Below the pieces are notes generated by a model. It had not been told where the DNA came from, did not search any database, and worked only from the letters and a program-made list of their open reading frames with translations. A program made the position numbers and the translations under genes. Shown piece by piece: positions 55,441-64,000 of a stretch of 64,000 nt of DNA. Where the stretch lies: the NCBI GenBank assembly GCA_039566865.1, contig CM076949.1:6725501-6789500 (forward strand). Direction: 5' to 3'. Position 1 is the first letter of the stretch, and each line of letters starts with the position of its first letter. The DNA is from Aurelia coerulea. Lineage: Eukaryota > Cnidaria > Scyphozoa > Semaeostomeae > Ulmaridae.

Positions 55441-56340
55441 CCATTCGACTCGTCATCATTCGACTCGTATCTATATGACAAAAATAATGCAAAGTTCCAA
55501 AAATTGTGCGTTATACACACGAAAACGAGAACATTGCACCTTCCCCCCTTCTATAACCTCCCTGTATCCCCAAATAAGTTTCATATGAACCTCAATGAGA
55601 TTTTTGCATTCTCAACAAACTAATCCAGAAAAAGTTTCTCGAATTTCTTTTGCGTGCCTCAGTTTCAGAATAATTAATAAAACAATTTTGCCTTTCGCCC
55701 CCTGGCCTCGTTTTGAGATTCATTCAAATGTTAGATTTCGACCATGTAATTTTTCCCAAGAATGAGACAGGCTTTGGTCTCCTTAGGCTTTCTCTCTCTC
55801 TGCCAAATATCAGCTAATTACTTTCAGCCGTTTGGTACAGGGAACTCTACTCATTCATACTCTACTCTACTCATTTAGTTTCGTTTTTCTTTGGCGATAA
55901 AGTATTATTTTTGATGAGTAATCAGTTATTTTTGCTAACTCTACTTATTGGTTGCTGAAAAATTTGATTTTGAGCAACGGGCTGAAATAGTTTCTTGGGG
56001 TAAAACTCTACTGTTGTCAATGATTGAAAACGTGCCAATATAACATACCACCTTTACATTGACGCATTTTGAGGATGTCATGTGTGACCTAACTAATTTT
56101 AAGAAATAGCTCTGTTTCCGTTAGGAAAAGGTTATACAATTTTCTGGTTGCAAATCCATATTTTATGGACGAAAATGTTTCATTTGGTTTCAAATGTTGG
56201 GTATTGTGGACACATATATTTTGTCACGTTTTACCGAAACGGAACCGGAACACTTAGAGAACATCTTAATGTAGACAGGACCTTGCAAATCCGGAAGCAA
56301 AGCGAGGGGTGAAAAAGCAGAGGACTGCACTTAACCTTGA
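55441..56340. other. No gene recognised
   Basis: Unassigned. TACTCTACTCAT repeats occur near 55850-55875. Confidence 0.35.
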
Positions 56341-57575
56341 GCCAGGTTTCCATATGATCGCAAGGATCGCAAGTGACACAAGGATCGCTGAAAATTGGGA
56401 CTTGCGATCACGGTGGGGGGGGGGGGGGGGCTCTTCCATAGTAAAGGTACCTGGGGATGTGCCGCGAGCAAGGGTATACTTTTCAGACTCCTAGTCTAGT
56501 CAAGAGTATACTTTTTTCGCAATTTTGGCCTACAGCGGTCTAGCTAAGGGTATCTTTTTTGACAATATTGGTCTAGCGAGCGGTCATGATATCGTATTTG
56601 CTACAAATTTGACAATATTCGTCCAGGCAATTGTCAAAATTGGTCTAGCCAAGGGTACCATTTTCGTAAAGATTAGTCCAGAGAATGGTCGAATTGGTCT
56701 AGCCAATGGTACCATTTTCGTAAAAATTAGTCTAGCCAACGGTACCATTTTGAATATGCTCGCGGCAGACCCCTACCCAAAATTTGGCCAAGGACCCCCC
56801 TATGCTTGCGATCTTTGCGATCCTTGCGTCTTAATGGAAACTAACGGGTGAGTCAGAAAAAAGAATCCCCGCTTGGACGGCTACTGCTCCATGAATAATA
56901 TTGAAAACTGTCTTGTTTTATTGTCAATATGTTCAATTAGGTTCAGTAATTTACCCGGCTTTAATCGGTCATCCCTCCCCGTAGATATGGGTGATTTTCT
57001 GCAGAAAGCCCCTTCCAAAAACCTGCTAAAATGAATAAAAACAATGAGCAAATTTTCCTTCCGAAAATTGATGACACTCACATAAATTCATGTATTTTGT
57101 CCTCTTGGGAGAATGGAATCCCTCTTCTGAATAGGTCATCGATACCAGGGGGAGGACTTGTTTATCCTCCCAAGAGGATAGCACGTGCTAAGGCGTCCAT
57201 AAGTCATTGCTGTAAGGCCATGGTAAGGCAGAAATGTAAGGGACATTTTTTCATGATTTTGGGCACGTTTTCAAGGTTTTTTGAAGAGGCTTTCTCGAGA
57301 AAATTCCTCATGATTTCAGAATGGAGTAGCCGAATTCAGTCAGGTAAATTTTATAGTAGATTTGAACATTTCTGCCATTAAACTGTATATTTGCCGATAT
57401 CATTGTCTTGATATCCAGGGAGCCGTGACTTTTCAAACGGGCATTCTTTTTTCTGATTCACCCGGTATTTTAAAAAACCCGTTGCGGTCGTTGCGATAAT
57501 GGCGATTGTTGCGATTGAGACTCTGCGATTCTTGCGATCCTTGCGTCAAGAGAATTCATTTTTATTGGAAACCGA
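56341..57575. mobile_element. Elements with GCCAGGTTTCCATATGATCG / TGGAAACC ends (H2/H3) and nested C5
   Basis: GCCAGGTTTCCATATGATCG followed by GCAAGGATCGCAAG units opens the region. TGCGATCTTTGCGATCCTTG with TGGAAAC closes the first part at about 56840. After the C5 insertion, GATTCTTGCGATCCTTGCGT and TTGGAAACC close it again at about 57573. Tandem units containing GGTCTAGCCAAGGGTACCAT lie at 56520-56760, bordered by inverted GTGCCGCGAGCAAGGG / GCTCGCGGCAGACC. Exact borders are uncertain. Confidence 0.5.
56844..57465. mobile_element. Palindromic MITE, CCGGGTGAGTCA family (C5)
   Basis: Left end ACGGGTGAGTCAGAAAAAAG, right end the complement of CTGATTCACCCGG, TA on both sides, 622 bp. Internally the same as 17476-18120 but in the opposite orientation. 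Confidence 0.85.
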
Positions 57576-57592
57576 ATGGGCATGAATTATAG

Positions 57593-58607
57593 AGCATAGG
57601 TTCCAAATCTTTAAAAAGGCTGGTGTAAAATTCAGTTACTTATTTCTTTGAACTGAATGATTTCAAAGAAACTTCAGCTATTTCTCTGTAAATGGGCATG
57701 AATTATAGAGCATAGGTTCCAAATCTTTCAAGCAAAAAAGGCTGGTGTAAAATTCAGTTACTTATTTCTTTGAACTGAATGATTTCAAAGATAATTCCAA
57801 AAAAATGGAAGAAAATAATTGTTAAAACGTTATATAAAAAGAAAGGGAACAGAAGAGAGCTAAAAAATTGGCGTGGAATATTTCTCACATCTAGCATCAG
57901 TAAAATCTATGAAAAAATGATTTTAAATAGACAGATTACAAACATAGATAAAGGTTTTTCTGAGGCAGCGGCTGGTGGAAGGAAAGGTAGATCAACACTT
58001 GACCACTTATTTGTTAGCCAAGCTATCATTGATTATTACAAATATATAAGATGTAATATAAAATTCATGTTTCTTGACTTGGAGAAAGCGTTTGATAAAC
58101 TACATTTAAAACTTCAGCTATTTCTGCCAACCACATTGATAAAGGAGTAAAACCAATATATGTAATTCATGCTTGCTACCAAGAAATGTTGGACTTTTCT
58201 GAAATCTTCAATGTTTTCAGAATTAGAGTGTTTTTCATCTTTTTCAGGAATTCAAGACAAATGTTCAAAAAAAACTTAAAACCATCGTAATTTTTAAACT
58301 GTTTGAAGCAAAATGAAATAATTTCATAGAAAACCATAGTTTATGGATGCCTACAAGATAGTATCAAGCAAAAGTCTGTCACTTTTCTGGTTTATGATTT
58401 CGACATTTGATGATGTCACACCTTCAAATGAGTTCAAATGTAGCATACGTTGAAATTTCTAATAATATTGAAAATTTCTGAAAAGTCCAACGGTAGAATT
58501 AAAGAAAAGTAACTAAAGTTTGTTTCAAGCCATTCAGTCCGAAGAAATTGATCACAGAATTTTACACCCATCTTTTTAAGCCGAGTTAAAGATTTGGAAG
58601 CTATGCT
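57593..58607. mobile_element. AGCATAGG-family MITE (D6) carrying a duplicated left end and a captured RT fragment
   Basis: GAATTATAG is duplicated at 57584-57592 and 58608-58616 and the right arm is normal. The left end is present twice with a 116-bp period: AATGGGCATGAATTATAG followed by AGCATAGGTTCC at 57575 and 57691. The second copy carries the host flank with it. RT-coding sequence follows at 57790-58188, after which the D sequence resumes at TTGGACTTTTCTGAAATC. Confidence 0.8.
57790..58188 (+). pseudogene. LINE reverse-transcriptase fragment captured in D6
   Basis: The frame reads IPKKWKKIIVKTLYKKKGNR, RELKNWRGIFLTSSISKIYE, GRKGRSTLDHLFVSQAI and MFLDLEKAFDKL. These are the segments leading to RT motif A (LDLEKAFD) in non-LTR retrotransposons. 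About 16 bases of D-family sequence (ACTTCAGCTATTTCT) follow at 58111, then the RT reading appears to continue in another frame (ANHIDKGVKPIYVIHACYQE). Only about 120 codons survive. The first codons (MISK) come from the MITE. Confidence 0.75.
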
Positions 58608-58634
58608 GAATTATAGCGATTCTTTCGCGAACTA

Positions 58635-59339
58635 CAGGGTGTCCCAAAAAAATTGTTCGACGTTTGATTAAATATAAAAAAATAACGAAATAATGAATGG
58701 GCTCCCTGTTAAGATAACCATATTGCTGAGATTTTAAATTAATTTTAGACACCAGAAACTGGCAAATCGGCTAAATATTCACGGAATTAAGAATGTTCGA
58801 AGTTCAAGTCTGTGAATCTCGGTTATTCAAAGCAAATCAAATGGAATTTGAAAATCACTTTCTATCAAATAGCTTTCTATAACATTGAATCAAGGTTATG
58901 GATGCTTGGAGGAATCCTGTTCAGCACAATTTAGAATTGCCCCATCTCTCATTGATTAAGTTTTCATTCCGTGTTTTTAAATACTTGTGGTCTTAAGTAA
59001 ATTTTGGCAACGGCTACAAGAATTAGATAACTTTGGAAGTCTTTTGTGGTTTGCTCTGATATCGACGAGAGGAAAAACATTGGACAGCCTTCTTTTACTG
59101 TGATTTTAGAATGTATTTTTGGAAAACAAGACAGTTAGGGCCGTCTGGTTTCAGCTTTTGCACATATTTGAACTTCAAAAGTTTGTAACTCCGTGAATTC
59201 TTTGCGTATTCGCAAGATTTTGGCGTCTAAAATTAATTTAAAATCTGAGAAACAGGAATATTTAACCAGGAGCCCGTACCTTTTATCGTTATTTTTCAAC
59301 ATTTAATCAAACGTCGAACAATTTTTCTGAGACACCCTG
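58635..59339. mobile_element. Palindromic MITE, CAGGGTGTCCC family (B2)
   Basis: CAGGGTGTCCCAAAAAAATT and the complement of TTTTCTGAGACACCCTG, with TA on both sides, 705 bp. Closely similar to 20709-21463 (GTTATGGATGCTTGGAGGAA, ACATTGGACAGCCTTCTTTT). Confidence 0.9.
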
Positions 59340-59399
59340 TATGCCTTTGTTATCTGTTGCTGCTTGTTTGAAAGTTTGATGTTGCCGCCGAAGTTGTAA

Positions 59400-59530
59400 A
59401 AACTGTGAATCGTTGCGACAAATGGAAACGAAATAATGCCAGGATCGCAGAGAATTGCTGGTCACAAAATTGTGCGATCCTTGCTTCACCAGCGATCGCC
59501 GATCCTTGCTGCCATACGGAAACCAGGCTT
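59400..59530. mobile_element. Fragment of a GGTTTCC/GATCG-type element
   Basis: GATCGCAGAGAATTGCTGG, GCGATCCTTGCTTCACC and GCCATACGGAAACCAGGCTT match the right side of the AGCCTGGTTTCC families. The left end is not clear. Confidence 0.45.
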
Positions 59531-59577
59531 CTCCACCGATACACTCTTGATAAGACACCCGCTTGCAGGAAGAAGAC

Positions 59578-59720
59578 AACAAGGACGGATTTTAACACAA
59601 TGGCATCAGCTGCTTTTGATGATTTGATTGACACCGCAGTTCAAAGCGATTAGTGATCGCATCCGACAAGTAATTCAAATCTAGCAAAATCTAGCAAAGC
59701 CAAGTTGCCCTGAAATCAGC
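59578..59720. mobile_element. Fragment of an AACAAGGGCA-family MITE (N4)
   Basis: AACAAGGACGGATTTTAAC, TTGATTGACACCGCAGTTC, AAAGCGATTAGTGATCGC and AAGCCAAGTTGCCC follow the left arm of N2/N3, then stop. Confidence 0.55.
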
Positions 59721-59893
59721 AAACTGTCACCTTTTGCATGCAAATTGAATAAATGACTCTAAGGAGAGAAGAATGAAGGAATAGCAACATTATCAAGCTT
59801 TACTCGCAGTCCTGTGGACGAAACACAACACAGCGAATAAAAATACAATTTGATCATAATAAAGGCCACATCAACGGTGCATTATTGCCCATG

Positions 59894-61296
59894 GATGTAC
59901 CATGAGCGATAGGACACCAAGTGTGGGCCACCTTAACGTTATTTTGGTAGCGAGCCACCATAATCAATTGTTTTTAGTGTTTTTGGCTATTTTTACTTGG
60001 TAGTGAGCCACCTTATCGCGGTTAGCATAGGAATCACTCGTCGTACATAGCCGATTGCTCGTGGCCCATGGTCGAGACCGCCAAAGCCTCATTTTCACGG
60101 ACCAATCACACGGCTGAAAAGCGAAGGAGATAAAAGAAACCCGTGAAGATTTTTCTAAATTTTACCTACCTTCAAAAAACGCAACCAGGACAAAAAACTG
60201 CTTGAGATTTCCCGAATTTTTTTAAAGCAATCTACTCTCCAGATGTTTGGGAGTAATAGTTTGGATGCCGGTTAAAATATCTCCAAGATTGGCGGAGTTA
60301 TGGCCACAAACAAACCGAAAAGGCACTAAACCTTGAACAATAGAAATTCTGGCAGGGAGACAATAGTAATAACAATAGTGATTGTTGTAAGAACGACCCG
60401 AAAACGCCACAATCTGCGTTTTCAATTGTTCTTGCTATTGTCTTTCGCTAAATTTTCTTTTGTTCAAGATTCAATGCCCCTACGATTTCTATGTTAATTG
60501 AAAAAGTCTACAAAGGCTTGCTCGCGCATTTCAAGTCATGTGGCAATACTCTAGGGAAGTTTCTGTATTGTACTACTTTTTGCATTCATGGCACAAGTTT
60601 GCTCGTTGCGAAATAACTTATAAAATTCAAAAGAGGTTTTATCAAGAGGCTTTATCGCCTGCCTTGAAGTGGCGTAAACAGGTCTCGACAAGTCTTCGCC
60701 GATTATGTCTATTGGAGAGGCAATAACTCCGCCAATCCTGGAGATATTTTAACCGGCATCCAAACTTTTACTCCCAAACATCTGAAAAGCAGATTGCTTT
60801 AAAAAAATTCGGGAAATCTCAATCAGCTTTTTGTCCTGGTTGCGTTTTGTGAAGGTAGGTAAAATTTAGAAAAATCTTCACGGGTTTCTTTTGTCTCCTT
60901 CGCTTTTTAGCCGTCTGATTGGTCCGTGAAAATGAGGCTTTGGCGGTTTCGGCTATGGGCCACGAGCAATCGGCTATGTACGACGAATGATTCCTATGTT
61001 ATCGCGGTTTCGCCATTTTGAAATTTGTGGTAGTGAGCCACCTTAAGTGCAGATCCACCTTAACCGTAAAGCCCTGAGAGGGAAAAAGTTTTTCCCTCTC
61101 AGGGCTTTACGGTTAAGGTGGATCTGCACTTAAGGTGGCTCACTACCAAAAATTTCAAAATGGCGAAACCGCGATAAGGTGGCTCACTACCAAGTAAAAA
61201 TAGGCAAAAACACTAAAAACAATTGATTAAGGTGGCTCGCTACCAAAATAACGTTAAGGTGGCCCACACTTGGTGTCCTATCGCTCATGGATGTAC
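59894..61296. mobile_element. 1.4-kb inverted-repeat element with AAGGTGGCTCRCTACC motifs (O)
   Basis: GTACCATGAGCGATAGGACA CCAAGTGTGGGCCACCTTAA opens the left arm and its inverse closes the right arm. Arms pair over several hundred bases (e.g. GCCTCATTTTCACGGACCAA at 60085 against the inverse at 60925). The loop is about 60370-60560. The right arm is longer because of the palindrome at 60999-61177. No coding capacity. Confidence 0.75.
60999..61177. repeat. 179-bp near-perfect palindrome
   Basis: Centred on the G at 61088 (GGAAAAAGTTTTTCC). Base-by-base comparison outward from the centre gives 89 of 89 steps paired, except one at 61027/61149. It contains GGTAGTGAGCCACCTTAAGT and CCGTAAAGCCCTGAGAGG on each arm. 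Confidence 0.9.
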
Positions 61297-61409
61297 GAGA
61301 AGAAACATTAGAAGTATTCAATATCCCCAAGTCTCATTAGATATAGATGTGTATACAATCGTAATATAAACCAACAAACATAACATTAGACATTGTAATC
61401 CTCGGCTCG

Positions 61410-61593
61410 TTAGTTAATAGCTGCAACAAAGGGCAACGTTGAATAACCAAAAACGAATTTCGTCGCACACTCTTCTGGCGTTAAATCGGCTGGTTTATAT
61501 CGATAATTTGTTCTTCGCACGAACCAAACTGACGAATGTGCGACGAAACGCGCTTGGTTATTCAACGTTGCTCTTTACTGCAACTATTAACTT
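61410..61593. mobile_element. 184-bp palindromic element with TTAATAG(C)TGCA ends
   Basis: TTAATAGCTGCAACAAAGGG CAACGTTGAATAACC is repeated inverted at the right, with GTCGCACA / TGTGCGAC further in. No duplication was identified. Confidence 0.6.
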
Positions 61594-61596
61594 ATT

Positions 61597-62208
61597 TTCT
61601 CTAAAGATAGCATTGCATCGTCAACTGACTTGATTAAGATAGGCAATATGAACTGAATACAGGAACCAAAAATAGTTAGATGCATATTTCAGGAAAACCA
61701 GATGAGCTGACATGTTTTATTTTTTTGAGGATTGTATAGTTTGTATGGTTTGTCTGTTGTGAAACATTCCAAATTTCGAATCTTGGTTACTTCCCAAATT
61801 CCTTCTTTTCAATGATACAGCTGGCCGTGGCTACCAAACCGATTCAAAACAAAGCTTTTCCCACAAATCCCAGACATAACTTATTCTATAAGTTTGTGTC
61901 AGGTCACGAGGGATTTGAAGATTTACTGGTGAAGCACGGAATTGTTTTGAATAGTGTACATTTTTGGTTGGATTTAGTTCTGCTTCAGGGAATGTTTTGT
62001 CTGCAAAGTCTGCCCTGTGCAACATAAATAGACGAATTCCCTTTGTATGAATCATTTCATCTGGGCTAGCAAATGTGTAGAGTGAAGATGCTATGAAGAA
62101 CATTTTATAGTGCGTATATGCTTCGCTATAGTGAAGGTAGTTCAATTTGAATTGAAGTGAAAGAGGAGTCTACTTTTGTCTACGTTTCTCGAAGATTTCG
62201 AAGCAACT
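61597..62208. other. No repeat recognised; possible 5' region of the next gene
   Basis: No known family. Open frames on both strands at 61812-62145 have no assignable function. The absence of repeats next to a probable first exon suggests promoter sequence. Confidence 0.3.
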
Positions 62209-62249
62209 ATGGCTGATGCACCACAGCGAGCGTGGACTAAGATAGTCAC
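62209..62249 (+). CDS. Probable first coding exon of an unidentified gene
   Basis: The start codon sits in a strong context (A at -3, G at +4). The exon encodes MADAPQRAWTKIV and two bases of the next codon, ending at the consensus donor GTGAGT. An A-x-M-A-D-A-P acidic/alanine start is common for cytosolic or nuclear proteins and gives no family. No second exon was found downstream in the window, where about 1.7 kb remain. The call rests on start context, donor and lack of repeats only. Confidence 0.4.
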
Positions 62250-62251
62250 GT

Positions 62252-62702
62252 GAGTCTTATTAGCCAATCAGATTTGTACAAGTATTATCCACTTTTTGAT
62301 AACGTTGTTATGTTCTCGGAATTATTTGTTGTAGTCAGATTTTAAAGACTTTTGGTTCAACGATGTGCAGTTGCACAAAACTGGATTTACAAAGGGCGCT
62401 AGTACGGAATCACACAAGTGCCTACACCGTCATAACGATCCTAACTGAAACCCTACCACCCGCACCCATGAAATGCTCACAAAGGCGCATGAGAGATCCA
62501 ACGACATGAATTTAACCCTTTCATTCCCACGGTTGCCATTTGGCAACACAAATTTAAACATATTCCACGACTCCCTGGCTTCCTTGGTCTGGATTTTTCT
62601 CCCTGTGTTACTGTAAATGAGCCATTGTTAGATTAGAATGCGGCAACTGTCTGATGTTTGACATCTTTTTCAAAACAAATAATGAGCACTGAAAAGGAGA
62701 GC
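62252..62702. other. Nothing recognised
   Basis: Unassigned, probably intronic if the preceding exon is real. Confidence 0.3.
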
Positions 62703-62824
62703 GACTTGCCCCAAGTCTATATCGTCAACTGTAATAAGTCTACCGGAAAGTATATTCGCTTTTCACTTTTCCCTTCAATTTTTTTGACGAAGTCTTTTTG
62801 ACGAAATAGACTTGGGGCAAGTCT
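62703..62824. mobile_element. 122-bp GACTTGCCCC-family element (E3)
   Basis: GACTTGCCCCAAGTCTATAT, CGTCAACTGTAATAAGTCTA at the left and TTGACGAAATAGACTTGGGG CAAGTC at the right. It holds only one or two units of the sequence that forms the ten-copy array at 33783. Confidence 0.75.
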
Positions 62825-63400
62825 AAAAAGGTAAGGAATCTCTGTGCTGTTACTTTACTGAAAAAATGGTCGCTGGATACTGATCGAGATACAGGGATTC
62901 TGCTATGGGGGAAAGTAGGCCCATTAGCTTTCTTGGTGGCAAATAGCTTTAATTCGTAAATGATTTTCGAAAATCACACAAACAAATATTTTCATGTTAT
63001 CCCCGGACATGATTCACGTAACATGTGGAATTTTGAAAGCTATATCTTATTTGTAGCGCTCGTTGTAGCGCTCCTGAAAAATTCTTGAACATAGGCCAAT
63101 TTTCGAAGGAATGAAATTCGAGGTAGCGCCGATTCCTGATGAGATTGTAACCAAATGCAGAAAAACAAATGTGGAGTGAGGCCTGTAGAATTGGTTCATG
63201 GTAAAACCAGCTCTGTATCTTTATTGGTCGAATATCCATCCTTATTTTCGTGAAGGTACTCGAAAATTTGTCTCAAAAACCTTATTTTCAGATTTTCAGT
63301 CATGTGATCTGAATGCGATGACATCATTATTGGCTAATAAGCGTGAAATCGGAAGGTTTGCTGGTTTCCCTCTCCCCTATTGAAAGATTTAACTTGTATA
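62825..63400. other. No gene recognised
   Basis: Unassigned. TGGTAAAACCAGCTCTGTAT at 63199 reappears as TGGTAAAAATGCCAGCTCTG at 63869 in direct orientation around the foldback. Confidence 0.35.
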
Positions 63401-63419
63401 CTGTTTGTTACTTTTTAGC

Positions 63420-63857
63420 TGGGCTGTCATATTATGCTGTCAAAGCACAGGATGCCTATATTACAGTTGATTCAAAAATTTTTCAAAAAATGGTTTATTT
63501 TAAAAAAAATCCCTTTTGTCACTATACCGTGTGTTGTTTTCTTACATCTTTCCAATTTGTTATTTGTGAAGTAAGTACCTTTTTGAAAGAGCTCAAGGAA
63601 ACAAGGGAGTAAAAAGTAAAAACGGAAGAACGAGAGAGAAGAAAGAATTCCGTTTTTACATTTGACTCCCTTGTTTCCTTGTGCTCTCTCGAAAAATACT
63701 TATTTCACAAATAACAACTTGAAAAGGCTTAAGAAAACAACAAATGATATAGTGAAAAAAGGGAAAATATTTTTTCAAAGGAAACATTTTTTTATACATT
63801 TTTTGATTAACTGTAATATGGGCATCCTGTGGTCAAAGCATTTTTGCAGAAACAAAA
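63420..63857. repeat. 430-bp imperfect foldback
   Basis: Arms meet near 63637. TTGTTATTTGTGAAGTAAGT ... CAAGGAAACAAGGGAGT faces ACTCCCTTGTTTCCTTG ... CACAAATAACAA. Further out, CACTATACCGTG faces TATAGTG, and AGGATGCCTATATTACAGTT faces AACTGTAATATGGGCATCCT. No coding capacity. Confidence 0.75.
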
Positions 63858-64000
63858 TTACAATAGCATGGTAAAAATGCCAGCTCTGTCTGCAAGTCTG
63901 CAGGACTAAAGTCTCAGCTCGCTTTGAAGTGGAACATATTTTTATGGATTTATATTGTAAATTATGTTTTCCTTATAACATTGTATGTATTTCACATGTC

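Noticed and set aside
1..64000. Multi-gene defence, biosynthetic or operon-like system
   Set aside because: No clustered protein-coding genes. Coding content is isolated exons and transposon frames.

Overview
This is a eukaryotic, intron-bearing window, AT-rich, with almost no uninterrupted coding sequence. It looks like an invertebrate animal genome, most plausibly a cnidarian. The grounds are the element types present (a Penelope-like element with a GIY-YIG endonuclease, LINEs, a tRNA-derived SINE, a very dense population of palindromic DNA-transposon derivatives) and short exons with GT-AG borders. The species assignment is inference.

Host genes. All three candidates lie on the + strand. 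(1) A Tudor exon with its own start codon (22051-22219) and a half-PHD-finger exon (33601-33699) match in splice phase and give the Tudor-PHD order of Polycomb-like proteins (PHF1/MTF2/PHF19 family). The 11.4-kb intron between them is filled with transposons, and the rest of the PHD finger was not found. (2) Two phase-matched exons (39763-39946 and 40225-40272) join into a serine/proline/lysine-rich stretch ending in a conserved-looking block (LPKYGAARVTAYCL). (3) A probable first coding exon lies at 62209-62249, with a strong start context and a consensus donor. A TATA-box promoter with a non-coding first exon is possible at 51807-51917.

Retroelements. A Penelope-like RT/GIY-YIG frame (25462-27501) lies within intron 1 of gene 1 and is flanked by AAT microsatellites. 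Two 5'-truncated copies of one LINE with a restriction-like endonuclease lie just upstream of it on the - strand. APE-type LINE fragments lie at 5096-5785, 31900-32262, 44700-44985 and 57790-58188. Four copies of one tRNA-derived SINE are present, one of them inside a LINE.

DNA-transposon derivatives. More than a dozen families of terminal-inverted-repeat or fully palindromic elements fill the rest. They sort by target-site duplication (TSD): TA (families with ends CCGGGTGAGTCA, CCGGGTGAGCC, CAGGGTGTCCC, CCGGGTGTCCC, CCGGGTGACCC); 9 bp (ends AGCATAGG, GGCATGTTG, AACAAGGGCA, TAGCCTGCG); TTA (GGGACCTGTC, GRGCCTGATYA); TTAA (GGTTACTGTAAC); 8 bp (TACCCTGGGT). Nesting is pervasive, and in several cases a sister copy in the window serves as the empty site. 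Tandem repeats sit inside several elements, and a hierarchical pentanucleotide array (7048-9303) hosts two TA-targeting elements.

The strongest findings are the Polycomb-like exon pair, the TTAA element with an internal empty-site control, a 39-bp hairpin flanked by a 9-bp duplication, a 179-bp near-perfect palindrome, an RT fragment captured in a duplicated palindromic element, and a hammerhead-like motif. I saw no clearly new multi-gene system.
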